A stretch of DNA of 64,000 bases, taken from positions 372,001 to 436,000 of the forward strand of contig NZ_JANTPU010000001.1 of assembly GCF_024752025.1 (NCBI RefSeq). The letters run 5' to 3'. Below, piece by piece: positions 7,542-16,160 of the stretch (its first letter is position 1; the number at the start of each line of letters is the position of its first letter). This DNA is from Pseudidiomarina sp. CB1. Its GTDB lineage: Bacteria > Pseudomonadota > Gammaproteobacteria > Enterobacterales > Alteromonadaceae. The position numbers and the translations under genes are program-made. The notes under the pieces are model-generated. The model had not been told where the DNA came from and ran no database searches. It was given only the letters and a program-made list of their open reading frames with translations.

Positions 7542-7784
7542 ATGACAACCATCACGGCCACTGAAGCCCGTAGTAATCTGTATCGCTTAATTGATGAAAC
7601 TGCCGAGTCCCATGAGCCAGTCGTGATCAGTGGCAAGCGCAACAATGCGGTGTTAGTTGCTGAGGAAGATTGGACGGCAATTCAAGAAACACTTTACTTA
7701 CTCTCCATTCCAGGGATGCGCGAATCTATCGTGGAAGGAATAGCGACGGCAACTGATCAATGTGACAAGGAGCTCGACTGGTGA
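7542..7784 (+). CDS. yefM: YefM-family antitoxin
   Basis: 80 aa. The N-terminal domain reads MTTITATEARSNLYRLIDET, followed by EPVVISGKRNNAVLVAEEDW, which is the Phd/YefM DNA-binding dimer fold. The C-terminal part (SIPGMRESIVEGI...) is the flexible toxin-binding tail. It is preceded by AGGAG and ends in a four-base overlap with the YoeB gene. By family knowledge it represses its own promoter, with YoeB as co-repressor; twin CGTACG sites lie upstream. Confidence 0.93.
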   Translation: MTTITATEARSNLYRLIDETAESHEPVVISGKRNNAVLVAEEDWTAIQETLYLLSIPGMRESIVEGIATATDQCDKELDW

Positions 7785-8044
7785 CATGGACGTTATGTTA
7801 TACAAAACAAGCGCAACGTGATGCGAAAAAGCTAGCATCAAGTGGCCTCAAGGAAAACGCAAAACAACTACTCGAATTAATTGCAGACGATCCTTTTCGC
7901 CGTCCTCCACCCTTTGAAAAACTTATAGGGGATTTGTCGGACGCCTATTCGCGGCGTATCAATATTCAACACCGTTTGGTGTATCAGGTGCTACCAGAGT
8001 TACAGCTGGTGAAGGTATTGCGACTTTGGTCCCATTATGACTGA
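7781..8044 (+). CDS. yoeB: YoeB-family mRNA interferase toxin
   Basis: 87 aa with a GTG start overlapping the antitoxin stop (GTGA). The pattern TKQAQRDAKKLASSGLK ... ADDPFRRPPPFEKLIGDLSD ... YSRRINIQHRLVYQV ... VKVLRLWSHYD is diagnostic for YoeB/Txe, including the final HYD-type end with the catalytic histidine and tyrosine. YoeB cleaves mRNA in the ribosomal A site. The 3' end overlaps the converging short-chain dehydrogenase gene by ten bases. Confidence 0.93.
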   Translation: MTWTLCYTKQAQRDAKKLASSGLKENAKQLLELIADDPFRRPPPFEKLIGDLSDAYSRRINIQHRLVYQVLPELQLVKVLRLWSHYD

Positions 8045-8823
8045 GAGAACTTGCGTTGCATCAACTGTAGGTAAAGCTTTGGGGCAATGCGGTACAGCAA
8101 GCTTGCAAAGTAGGTGAACCTATCTGGAAAAAGGCGTTCGCGGCCATTGTTGATAGCTTTCACTATGCGCTGCGCCATCCACGTACTTGAGCGCATTCTG
8201 CCAACCATGGAGCGTGGGTGTTTTGCGATGCCGCCGCTGCCATCCAAGGCATGGTTTTCAATGGGGGTATCCAGAAAACTAGGGTACACCTGCAAGATGC
8301 GAATAGACGACGAAGTGCAGGCTAATTCAGCGCGCAGCACCTCAAAGTATTGATGCAGAGCGGATTTTGCGGCACAGTAGCCGGCACGTTCAATCACTGG
8401 CATCCAACCCGCCATAGAACCAATGGTCACAATGCATCCGCCGCCATCGGCTTCTAATAGCGGTAGCAGGTCCTGAGTCAACTGCACTGGGGCAAAATAG
8501 TCAACGGCCATGACCTTTTGCAAGACTTCGCGAGAGGTAACCCGCGAGAGCGAACGGTGGGTGATACCAGCGTTGTTGATCAGTAGGTCGAGACGGGCAA
8601 GTTCATTACGTAGCTGGGCGGTCAATTGTGCCACCGCACCAACGTCAGTCAAATCCACTTGATAGCAGCGGGCGTTAGGAAATTCTTCGGCACAATCGCG
8701 CAGTCCGTCAGCATTAACATCCAACAAAACGAGTTGATACGTGTGCTGCAAGGCGCGGGCGAGTTCAAGGCCGAGTCCAGATGCAGCGCCGGTGATGAGT
8801 GCCACAGGCGATTGAACCGTCAT
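8035..8823 (-). CDS. Short-chain dehydrogenase/reductase (classical SDR)
   Basis: 262 aa. Rossmann motif TGAASGLGLELA near the N-terminus, NNAG at about 85-88, catalytic serine in TIGSMAGW and YCAAK (YxxxK) at about 150. The C-terminal part (YFASLLYRIAPKLYLQLM) is hydrophobic and may touch the membrane, as in SDRs acting on lipids. It is the last gene of the FMO-BASS-epimerase-SDR operon, with a four-base overlap with the gene before it. It probably oxidises or reduces an alcohol/ketone in the same pathway; the substrate is unknown. Confidence 0.9.
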   Translation of the reverse strand: MTVQSPVALITGAASGLGLELARALQHTYQLVLLDVNADGLRDCAEEFPNARCYQVDLTDVGAVAQLTAQLRNELARLDLLINNAGITHRSLSRVTSREVLQKVMAVDYFAPVQLTQDLLPLLEADGGGCIVTIGSMAGWMPVIERAGYCAAKSALHQYFEVLRAELACTSSSIRILQVYPSFLDTPIENHALDGSGGIAKHPRSMVGRMRSSTWMAQRIVKAINNGRERLFPDRFTYFASLLYRIAPKLYLQLMQRKFSQS

Positions 8824-9776
8824 GCTGAGCGCTCCGTGGCATTGAGGTTGTGCTCAATAAAGTAGTCAAACACCTCATGGCTGGTTTTCATAGGCGTATA
8901 GCCGAATTCATTTTTCAAAGCGCTGTTGTCCAACACTGGGCGGTAACGCAGAAAATCGAGTTGTTCAGCGCTGTATTGCGTCAAACCGAATGCGTGTCCA
9001 ATACGCAAGGCGCCGCCGAGTAGCCACGCTGGCAGCACGAGCAGAGGCTTGTTCAGCTTAGTGGCGATGTCGTTGATAGTGAGTGCGCCGTCGCCTGCAA
9101 GGTTGTACACACCGACCTTTGCGGCAAGTACGCCTTGGTAAATAATCTCAATAACGTCTTGGTCCCAAATAAACACAAAAGGCGAGGGCGAACCTTTAAT
9201 GGCAAGCAAGCGTTTGCGTTTAAACAAGTCGGTGATCTGGTTGTTGGTCGTACGTCCTAAAACGGTGCCCGGACGCAACACGAGTTGCTCTAACTCCGTG
9301 TGCTGCACACGGTAGTCGGCAAGCAACTCCTCAACCAAACGTTTGTGGTGACTGTAGGCAAAGGTCGCATTGCCGCGGAGCGCGTCGTCTTCGCGCAGCC
9401 AAGCGGGGTTGTCGGCATGATAGCCATACGCTGCGCCGCTACTGGTTACGGTGAGGTGGCTAACCCCTGCGTCGGTACAGGCCCGCAAAACGTTACGTGT
9501 GCCATTAACGTCAATATCGTAGTCGCGTTCGCGGTTTGGACTGGCCTGCATCACACTAGCAAGGTGCACGACGTGCGAGATCTCCTCGCGTAGCATGAGT
9601 TCGCGTAGCTCTGTTGCACGTATATCCATTTCAACAAAGGTGTAGCCATCGACTGGCGCAGAATGACGTCGAAGATCGACACCAACGACGGTACAAGAGC
9701 TGACAAGTTTACGCACCAAAGCCTGGCCAAGGTAACCTTCGCTGCCGGTAATCAGCACCTTCATGTTTGAACTCAT
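8820..9776 (-). CDS. NAD-dependent epimerase/dehydratase (extended SDR)
   Basis: 318 aa from ATG at 9774-9776, which overlaps the stop of the BASS transporter gene by four bases; an upstream in-frame ATG would run far into that gene. MKVLITGSEGYLGQALVRKL is the GxxGxxG NAD-binding site, VVGVDLR ends the second strand with an acidic residue that suggests NAD, and YSHHK is the catalytic YxxxK. The family covers sugar epimerases and also sterol or flavonoid reductases. In this operon (monooxygenase, transporter, classical SDR) a non-sugar substrate seems more likely. Confidence 0.88.
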   Translation of the reverse strand: MSSNMKVLITGSEGYLGQALVRKLVSSCTVVGVDLRRHSAPVDGYTFVEMDIRATELRELMLREEISHVVHLASVMQASPNRERDYDIDVNGTRNVLRACTDAGVSHLTVTSSGAAYGYHADNPAWLREDDALRGNATFAYSHHKRLVEELLADYRVQHTELEQLVLRPGTVLGRTTNNQITDLFKRKRLLAIKGSPSPFVFIWDQDVIEIIYQGVLAAKVGVYNLAGDGALTINDIATKLNKPLLVLPAWLLGGALRIGHAFGLTQYSAEQLDFLRYRPVLDNSALKNEFGYTPMKTSHEVFDYFIEHNLNATERSA

Positions 9777-10666
9777 GCGCGATCTCCTGCTAGAGCCAAC
9801 CGGCGATCCCGCCATTGCCAAAACAGCGTCAGGCTGAGTCCTGAAATGAGATGCCAGATCCCCCAAGCGGCAGCGATGATCGCCATTTCAGTTTGCGCAG
9901 AAAAGTACGTGAAGATAATACCTAGCCCAAGAGCGGAATTTTGTAAGCCAACTTCCAACGTCACAGCGCGGCGTTCGGGGGCCGCCAAGCCCAACGATCG
10001 AGCTGAACCCCAACCGATACCCATGGCGATGGCGTTATGCACGATTACGGCTAACAAGAAGATGCTGGCACCGGCGACAAAGCGCTCCCAATTCAGCACT
10101 AAGGCGATACCAACAAAGCCGAAAAGTGCCAATAGTGAGGCGATACGAAAGAACCCTTCACTACGGCGCGCAAAATCAGGAAACTGCCGCGCACACCATA
10201 AGCCCAGTAGCAACGGCACCGCCAATACGAAAAACACAATGGTAAGCATGTCCCACGTCGAAACGTCGATGGACTTCAATAACGCATCGGTATGCGGGTT
10301 CAGGCTGGCATAAAACATGAAATTGAAGGGGGTCAGTAACGATGCTAAAAGGCTGGCGATACCTGTCATGCTTACGGACATAGCTGCGTTACCGTTGGCT
10401 AAGTGGGTCATGATGTTTGAAAAGCTGCCACCAGGGCAGCAGCTGACTAACAGTAAGCCGAGGGCAATTTCTGCTGGCATAGGTACTACAGATATTGCCG
10501 CAAAGGTTATCAACGGCAGCAATAAAAACTGTGCCAGTAAGCCTGCCAGTGGACCTTTAGGCTCTTGCACCACGCGTTTAAAGTCGGCAGGCATTAAACT
10601 CAGCGCAATGCCGAACATCATCATTGCCAGAACGGTATTGAGGATGAGTAATGACGTAGCTGACAT
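9773..10666 (-). CDS. BASS-family bile acid:sodium symporter-like transporter
   Basis: 297 aa with nine to ten membrane segments. Family hallmarks are CCPGGSFSNIMTHLANGNAA in the first half and EVGLQNSALGLGIIFTYF in the second, the two crossover regions that bind Na+ and substrate. BASS proteins import organic anions such as bile acids, pantoate or keto acids. The gene abuts the stop of the flavin-monooxygenase gene with no spacer and overlaps the next gene by four bases, so it probably imports the substrate of this pathway. Confidence 0.9.
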   Translation of the reverse strand: MSATSLLILNTVLAMMMFGIALSLMPADFKRVVQEPKGPLAGLLAQFLLLPLITFAAISVVPMPAEIALGLLLVSCCPGGSFSNIMTHLANGNAAMSVSMTGIASLLASLLTPFNFMFYASLNPHTDALLKSIDVSTWDMLTIVFFVLAVPLLLGLWCARQFPDFARRSEGFFRIASLLALFGFVGIALVLNWERFVAGASIFLLAVIVHNAIAMGIGWGSARSLGLAAPERRAVTLEVGLQNSALGLGIIFTYFSAQTEMAIIAAAWGIWHLISGLSLTLFWQWRDRRLALAGDRA

Positions 10667-11962
10667 CTATGAGGCCTTAAGTGCGCGCATTTCATCGCTT
10701 AGTGCTTTCAGGTAGGTGTCTTTGTGCACGTAGTACGCCATTCGTTCGACTTGCAGATAACTCATACCGCCGTCAATGCGCTGCGTAGCCTGCGCTCGCA
10801 CTTTGTCTTGGAAGCTCGAAAACGCCTCAGGGTTGTCACGTTGCAAGCGAATGACTTCGGCGACTAATTGCGCTTGGTCGTCACGACCTTGCCATCCTAG
10901 GCCTGAGGCTTCCACCATGCCCATGACAAAAAGATTGTCGTGGCGTGGGTTAAAAACATTCAGGTAAAGCTGTGGGGCATGGCCTTGCCAGTTTAAGTGG
11001 TCGCGATCAATAAACGGGTAATGCAACTTGTAACCAGTGGCCTGCATTATTAGGTCGTACTCCTCATGGGTACCGTCAACGTATTCCACGCCAGTGGCGG
11101 TAAGCTGCTTTATATCTGGGCGTACGTTAATGTCACCATGGCCAATGTGGTGTAAAAACAGCGAGTTAATCACCGGATGGGATTCGTACATTTGGTAATA
11201 GGGGTCGGGCAAGCCGAAGCTGCTGGGTTTCCCCGACAGTAAGCGCACGAGCAGGCCGTCTACTTTTTGCTTCAGTCGTAACGGCAGTTTGACTTTACCG
11301 CCTAGCGTATCGATGGGTCGGCCAGCGACGAATTTAGGTAAAAAGTAATAGCCTCGGCGTACCGACATAGCGACACTTTTGGCGCGGTGTACCGCATCTA
11401 CCGCAATATCGCAGCCGCTATTGCCACAGCCGATAATCAGTACGCGTTTGCCAGCGAATAAATCAGCACTGCGGTAATCACTACTATGAAGCATTTGGCC
11501 ATTGAACTCACCTTTGAAGTCAATGCGATTAGGGTGGTGTAGCGTGCCATTGGCGAGTAGCACGTTGCTGGCCATAATCTCGTGGGTGTTCTCACCCGAG
11601 CGGTACACCACACGCCATTGCTGATCCTCAGTGGGTTCAACGGTTTCCACCCAACTGTTAAAGCGGTAATGCTTTTTCAGCTCAAAGTGCTTAGCATAAT
11701 CGCGAAAGTATTGGCCCATCTGATCATGTTTTGGGTAGGGCGCAACGTGGTCTGCCATCGGAAAGTCTTTGAATTCGGTCATGCGCTTGGATGAAATCAG
11801 GTGCGCCGAGTCGTACATGGTACTGGTGGGGCTGTCGATGTCCCATAAGCCGCCCACGTCACTGTGGGCCTCAAGGCCTATGACCTCAAGGTTTTGTTCA
11901 AGCAACCGACGTACCGTGCACAAGCCCATGGGGCCGGCGCCAATAACGACGCATGGATTCAT
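10667..11962 (-). CDS. Flavin-containing monooxygenase (FMO/Baeyer-Villiger-like)
   Basis: 431 aa. ATG at 11960-11962 is chosen because AAGGAAG precedes it and the FAD-binding strand starts at once (VVIGAGPMGLCTVRRLL). The FMO signature is visible as FNGQMLHSSDY (FxGxxxHxxxY form), and a second Rossmann motif, IIGCGNSGCDIAVDA, binds NADPH. ATGYKLHYPF is the usual C-terminal ATG motif. Such enzymes insert oxygen at N or S or next to a ketone. It is the first gene of a four-gene operon, divergent from an AraC-type regulator that probably controls it. Confidence 0.92.
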   Translation of the reverse strand: MNPCVVIGAGPMGLCTVRRLLEQNLEVIGLEAHSDVGGLWDIDSPTSTMYDSAHLISSKRMTEFKDFPMADHVAPYPKHDQMGQYFRDYAKHFELKKHYRFNSWVETVEPTEDQQWRVVYRSGENTHEIMASNVLLANGTLHHPNRIDFKGEFNGQMLHSSDYRSADLFAGKRVLIIGCGNSGCDIAVDAVHRAKSVAMSVRRGYYFLPKFVAGRPIDTLGGKVKLPLRLKQKVDGLLVRLLSGKPSSFGLPDPYYQMYESHPVINSLFLHHIGHGDINVRPDIKQLTATGVEYVDGTHEEYDLIMQATGYKLHYPFIDRDHLNWQGHAPQLYLNVFNPRHDNLFVMGMVEASGLGWQGRDDQAQLVAEVIRLQRDNPEAFSSFQDKVRAQATQRIDGGMSYLQVERMAYYVHKDTYLKALSDEMRALKAS

Positions 11963-12038
11963 GTGATGTCTTCCTTGCTGCAGATCAGATAGCAAGATAA
12001 TAACAATTGATCAGAATCAAGCCACGCTTTAAACGGAC

Positions 12039-12054
12039 AATTAACTGGTTAATT
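12039..12054. promoter_or_regulatory. Palindrome between FMO operon and araC-type gene
   Basis: AATTAAC and GTTAATT are perfect 7-bp arms around two bases, in the 119-nt space between the divergent FMO (start 11962) and AraC-type (start 12082) genes. It may be an operator for one or both; AraC proteins more often use direct repeats, so assignment is open. Confidence 0.4.
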
Positions 12055-12081
12055 TAGGCCACAACGGGTATCTTAAGCGTC

Positions 12082-13083
12082 ATGAACCACGTTAAACGTC
12101 CCCTCACTAAAGCGAGTGTTACGCAAAGCTTCACTCATGCAATCGTGCAACAGCTTGCGCAACTCGGCGTTACGTTGCCTGATGAGCTGCGTCAGCAGTT
12201 GGCTCAGCAACAGGGCCAACAACGCTTGCCGTTGGCTTTACAAGACGAACTTTGGCAAAGCTTAGAAAAACTAGAACGCCCCGAGTTAGGCCTGCAGATC
12301 GGAATGGCACTGCAGCCGCAACATTTCGATACCATTGGCTTTTTGTTGTTGAGCTCACCCTCACTCAGTACAGCAGTAGAAAGTCTGGTCAACTACTCAT
12401 CGTTGATTGGCGAAGGTGGCATTTTTCGCAAGGCCAAATCGGCACAGGGGTGGCAAGTAGGTTACGACGACCACTTTAATGTCGCCGTAGCGCTGCGTAT
12501 TGAGGCAATTTTTGCCAGTATAGCGCGTGGCGCACAGTGGGTGGCGGGGAAGTCCATCACGCCGGTACAGGTGCATTTCAAACATCCGCGACAGACCGCT
12601 ATGACACTTTACCAACAGGCCTTTGGGAGTGCTGAGATAAGTTTTGCACAAGCGCACAATACGATTACCTATAGTGAAGACGATTGGTCGTTTCGTCAGC
12701 AGCAAGTCAATCCTGCATTACAAAAACAAATGCTCGAATTAGCTAAGCAACAACTCGCGCAACTACAGCCGCAATCGCTGACCGAGCGTGTTGAGGCGTT
12801 ACTACAACGCCAGCCATGGTTGAGCCGAACCCAACTTGCCACCAGTCTTGCGGTTAGTGAACGTACGTTGGCACGTCATCTAGCAGCCGCACATACCAGC
12901 TATAATGCACTTTCACAGCAAGTGAAAAAGCAGCTCGCCTTACAGCAAGTAGGCCAACCGCAAACGACGCAATCGAGCCTCGCCGACTTTCTCGGCTACA
13001 GTGACGAACAAGCTTTCGCTAAAGCATTCCGGCGTTGGACCGGCATGAGCTTTTCGGAGTATCGCCACCTGCTTGAACTATAA
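12082..13083 (+). CDS. AraC-family regulator with Arabinose_bd-type ligand domain
   Basis: 333 aa. Residues about 25-205 fit the N-terminal ligand-binding domain of the OruR/ArgR/VirS group (ELGLQIGMALQPQHFDTIGF, YSSLIGEGG). The last ~95 residues hold two helix-turn-helix motifs: TQLATSLAVSERTLARHL, and SLADFLGYSDEQAFAKAFRRW with the usual TGMSFSEYR ending. It is unusually rich in glutamine and leucine. Being divergent from the FMO-BASS-epimerase-SDR operon, it probably activates that operon in answer to the imported substrate or a product. Confidence 0.92.
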   Translation: MNHVKRPLTKASVTQSFTHAIVQQLAQLGVTLPDELRQQLAQQQGQQRLPLALQDELWQSLEKLERPELGLQIGMALQPQHFDTIGFLLLSSPSLSTAVESLVNYSSLIGEGGIFRKAKSAQGWQVGYDDHFNVAVALRIEAIFASIARGAQWVAGKSITPVQVHFKHPRQTAMTLYQQAFGSAEISFAQAHNTITYSEDDWSFRQQQVNPALQKQMLELAKQQLAQLQPQSLTERVEALLQRQPWLSRTQLATSLAVSERTLARHLAAAHTSYNALSQQVKKQLALQQVGQPQTTQSSLADFLGYSDEQAFAKAFRRWTGMSFSEYRHLLEL

Positions 13084-13214
13084 CGTTAGCAGATCGCATT
13101 TTCTTACATTTTTGCGTTAGCAAGACCTTCGTGAGAGCTTAATTTAGCTTGCTATCTTTATACAAAGAGAATAACCTTTTGCACAAAGATAAAGTTAGGT
13201 ATTAGGAACTGCTT

Positions 13215-14576
13215 ATGAAATCTTTCGTTACCCCATTGCTCACGTTGGCTGCTCTCACGCTGCTTTCTTTTCCGTCGTTTGCATTAGCGCAAACTAATTC
13301 TGCAACAGATATTGATGCTTTAGTCGAAGCCTACCATCAGACCTATGGTTTTACTGGCACGGTCAAAGTGGTGCAGGGCGATCAACCGTTGTATGAGGAG
13401 AGTTACGGTTTAGCGAATCGTAGTTTTGCTATTGATAATACGCCCACCACGCGTAACTCAATCAATTCGATTTCTAAAACCTTTACGGCCTTCGGTATTC
13501 TGCTGCTGGTTGAGGACGGCAAACTCGATCTACAAAAATCGATTGGGACGTACCTACCTTATTTAACTGCAGACTGGAAAGAGACGGTAACGATACACCA
13601 TTTACTGACTCACAGTTCAGGCTTGCCGCGCGAATCGGGAGTGCGGCCGCATGACGAACTAACGCTAAAACAGCAAGTGATGGGATTGGTGGATCAACAA
13701 ACGTTGTTGTTCAAACCGGGCAGTCAATACGGTTACTCGAATTCAGGACTTATCGTGTTGGGAGCGCTGCTAGAGCAGGTCACTGGGAAAGATTATGGGG
13801 CTTTTATTACACAGCGCGTGTTACAACCGATGCAGCTCAACAATACCGGCTATTATCAAGGGCGTAATGTCGTTGATCGGCAAGCAACACCTTATCGCAT
13901 GAGTAGCACTGGGCTTGAGTTTGCGCAACGTAGCAAACATTACGGAGGTAATGCTGGCGGTGGTCTTTACTCGACGCCAAGTGACCTGTATCAATACATT
14001 CGTGCGATTGAGTCCAATCAGTTACTCAGCGCCGAAACTACGGCGTTATTGTTTACGCCACACATTCAAAGTGGCGAAACGGACGCTGAGGGCTATGCAT
14101 GGAGTATTAAGAAATTTGGTGATGAAACACTTTATTTTGCTGCCGGCAGTGGCTACGGCACTAAAAGCGTGATGATCCGTGCGCCTGAGAGCAAAGATTT
14201 TATCGCCATCACCTCCAACTGGGGTAATACACCGATTTTAAATATGTTGGCAGATATCTATCTGACGTTGAAAGGACAGGCGGTTACGCCTCCCGACGCA
14301 AATCAACTGGCTAAGCCGCAAGACTTTACGCAACAGTTGGGTCGCTATCAATTCGACCCTGAACAGCTGAAAATGCACATCGGTATGGATGGTGAAACGA
14401 TGACGCTGCAAGCCTTCGAGAACAAACTGTTCTTAAACGATGAGCTTATGGCTGCTAAAGGCGCTGATGTGATTGGTTTAACCTACACCGATGAGCTTAC
14501 AGTGCTGTTTCGTGGTAACCAAATGGTGATTCAAATCAACGGTAATGAATTACGAGGGCAAAAGATAGACAATTAG
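13215..14576 (+). CDS. Secreted serine hydrolase, beta-lactamase (class C)/esterase fold
   Basis: 453 aa with a signal peptide ending near ALA-QT (residue 25). S85-I-S-K88 is the SxxK catalytic motif, YSN in QYGYSNSG (about 175) the second motif, and LLTHSSGLPRE a conserved loop of the family. The final ~110 residues form a separate C-terminal beta domain, as in many penicillin-binding-protein-like esterases. It may act on peptides, esters or D-amino-acid compounds in the periplasm; resistance to beta-lactams cannot be inferred. It stands alone, with a 131-nt upstream region. Confidence 0.88.
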   Translation: MKSFVTPLLTLAALTLLSFPSFALAQTNSATDIDALVEAYHQTYGFTGTVKVVQGDQPLYEESYGLANRSFAIDNTPTTRNSINSISKTFTAFGILLLVEDGKLDLQKSIGTYLPYLTADWKETVTIHHLLTHSSGLPRESGVRPHDELTLKQQVMGLVDQQTLLFKPGSQYGYSNSGLIVLGALLEQVTGKDYGAFITQRVLQPMQLNNTGYYQGRNVVDRQATPYRMSSTGLEFAQRSKHYGGNAGGGLYSTPSDLYQYIRAIESNQLLSAETTALLFTPHIQSGETDAEGYAWSIKKFGDETLYFAAGSGYGTKSVMIRAPESKDFIAITSNWGNTPILNMLADIYLTLKGQAVTPPDANQLAKPQDFTQQLGRYQFDPEQLKMHIGMDGETMTLQAFENKLFLNDELMAAKGADVIGLTYTDELTVLFRGNQMVIQINGNELRGQKIDN

Positions 14577-14622
14577 ACGTGCTTACTTTACAAAAACTTA
14601 AGCTTGTAAAAGCGTGGAAAAG

Positions 14623-14695
14623 CACCTCCAAGGCGAAAATTTGCTCGCTATAGTGAAAGCGTAGGTAAATTTTAATTTGTCACCAACTGGAGGTG
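14623..14695 (+). promoter_or_regulatory. Anti-Shine-Dalgarno arm pairing with the BON gene ribosome-binding site
   Basis: CACCTCCA (14623-14630) is the exact complement of TGGAGGTG (14688-14695), which is the ribosome-binding site of the BON-domain gene (ATG at 14701). If the transcript begins upstream of 14623, the site could be masked in a hairpin with a 57-nt loop and freed by heat, a protein or an RNA. A promoter inside the loop would make this meaningless. Confidence 0.4.
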
Positions 14696-14700
14696 TTCCC

Positions 14701-15066
14701 ATGAAAAACTTACGTTTAGCTACCGTTATTTCGTCAGTTTTTGCTTTGACATTCGGTCCTGCGGTATTTGCGATGAATCTTGACGCGATTCAAGATCAGC
14801 AGAATAAAGCTGAGCAAGCCATGGAAGAAACTGGTGAGTACGTGAGCGACGCTGCGCTCACAACCAAAGTAAAAGCAACAATCTTGGCAAGTGATGCCTT
14901 GAATGTGCTTGAAATCAATGTTGAAACTCAGGACGGCGTCGTACAATTAAGTGGCTTTGTTGAGCAAGAAGAAGACATTGATACGGCAGAAAAAATTGTT
15001 CGTGGAATTGATGGTGTCAAAGATGTCAAAAATGACATTAAAGTAAAGAAGTCAGACGCTTCTTAA
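14701..15066 (+). CDS. Periplasmic BON-domain protein (OsmY-like)
   Basis: 121 aa. The start at 14701 follows GGAGGTG by five bases and begins a signal peptide (MKNLRLATVISSVFALTFGP, cut near VFA-MN); the in-frame extension to 14677 is not needed. A single BON domain spans about 50-115: LTTKVKATILASDAL, INVETQDGVVQLSGFV, AEKIVRGIDGVKDVKNDI. BON proteins bind phospholipid or envelope surfaces; OsmY, with two such domains, is an osmotic-stress chaperone. A strong terminator follows. Confidence 0.9.
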   Translation: MKNLRLATVISSVFALTFGPAVFAMNLDAIQDQQNKAEQAMEETGEYVSDAALTTKVKATILASDALNVLEINVETQDGVVQLSGFVEQEEDIDTAEKIVRGIDGVKDVKNDIKVKKSDAS

Positions 15067-15123
15067 TTTAGTCACCCCGCGCACCGCAAGGTCGCACAGT
15101 GAGTGCCCCCCGGCACGACGTTT

Positions 15124-15151
15124 AGCCCCGCATGCAGTGCGGGGCTTTTTT
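15124..15151 (+). terminator. Intrinsic terminator after the BON gene
   Basis: AGCCCCGCA (15124-15132) and TGCGGGGCT (15138-15146) form a perfect 9-bp stem with a 5-nt loop, followed by six T. It ends the plus-strand BON transcript just before the converging lacI-type gene. Confidence 0.92.
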
Positions 15152-15155
15152 AGTG

Positions 15156-16145
15156 CTATGCCGAGTCGCGCGGAATCAATTGCGGCTGAAACACAGCCTT
15201 TAACTCAGGTACAGGCTGTTGGTACACGTGTTTGAGCACCCAACGCGCAGCCATTTGACCGATCGCCTCAATGGGATAATCGACGGTGGTTAGCTTCGGA
15301 TACGTGTAATGTGAAAAATTGACGTTATCGAAGCCGACCACCGCTAACTCTGCAGGTACTTCAAGGCCGACTTCGTGGGCGACGGTAATCGCACCAGATG
15401 CCATCTCGTCGTTAGCACAAACCAACGCCGTGAATTTGGCTTTTGCATCAAGGAAGTGGTGTAGCGCGCGAACGCCCCCAGTTTCTTGGAAGTCACCTTC
15501 GAAAAATAAGCTTTTATCTTCAGCTACGGAAAATTCTTTTAATGCACGCAAGTGACCTTTGTAACGTTCACTCGCGTCGTGTTTCCACATCGGGCCTGAA
15601 ACGTAGGCAATACGGCGATGTCCGCGTTCCAATAAGTGGTGGGTGGCAAGATAACCACCCAGTTCGTTATCGAGGGTGATGCAACGGTCAGCGACGGCTG
15701 CGACGTGGCGGTTAATCACGACAAAAGGCGTGCCACTGTCGGCTAGTCCGCGCAGATAATCGTCGCTTACCGACTCGACATGTAAAATTAACGCATCGCA
15801 ATTACGACTGCGAAGAAACTCAATACTTTCGCGTTCGAGTTCGGCGTCACTATGTCCAGCGGCGACAATAACGTGTTTACCAACGGCACGGAATTCGCTT
15901 TCGATGCGACTCAATAATTCGCCATAAAACGGACCACCTAGCTCGGATACCAAGATGCCGATACTGTTGGAACGATTACTCGCCAATGATTGGGCAACCG
16001 AATTTGGCCGGTAGCCTAACTCTCGCATGGCCGCTTCGACTTTTTCTTTTGTTGAAGCGCGCACCGGCGCCGTGTTGTTAATCACTCGTGAGACGGTGGC
16101 TAACGATACGCCTGCTAATTTTGAGACTTCATAAATGGTTGCCAT
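15156..16145 (-). CDS. LacI-family repressor of the beta-glucan locus
   Basis: 329 aa. Helix-turn-helix MATIYEVSKLAGVSLATVSR with the VINNTAPVRASTKEKV hinge approach at 1-60, then a periplasmic-binding-protein-like sensor domain (SNSIGILVSELGGPFYGEL; VVGFDNVNFSHYTYPKLTTV). It is the third gene of the GH1-GPH-lacI unit (16 nt after the transporter). Its likely operator is the palindrome ATGAAAGCGCTTTCAT, seen at 18877-18892 and again at 28500-28515, so it should repress both halves of the sugar locus and itself. The inducer is probably glucose, a gluco-oligosaccharide or a derivative. Confidence 0.92.
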   Translation of the reverse strand: MATIYEVSKLAGVSLATVSRVINNTAPVRASTKEKVEAAMRELGYRPNSVAQSLASNRSNSIGILVSELGGPFYGELLSRIESEFRAVGKHVIVAAGHSDAELERESIEFLRSRNCDALILHVESVSDDYLRGLADSGTPFVVINRHVAAVADRCITLDNELGGYLATHHLLERGHRRIAYVSGPMWKHDASERYKGHLRALKEFSVAEDKSLFFEGDFQETGGVRALHHFLDAKAKFTALVCANDEMASGAITVAHEVGLEVPAELAVVGFDNVNFSHYTYPKLTTVDYPIEAIGQMAARWVLKHVYQQPVPELKAVFQPQLIPRDSA

Positions 16146-16160
16146 GCTTTGTTATTCTCG

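Noticed and set aside
9846-10715. Two plus-strand frames of 155 and 132 codons
   Set aside because: They are antisense to the well-supported BASS transporter gene; their lack of stops follows from its codon use.
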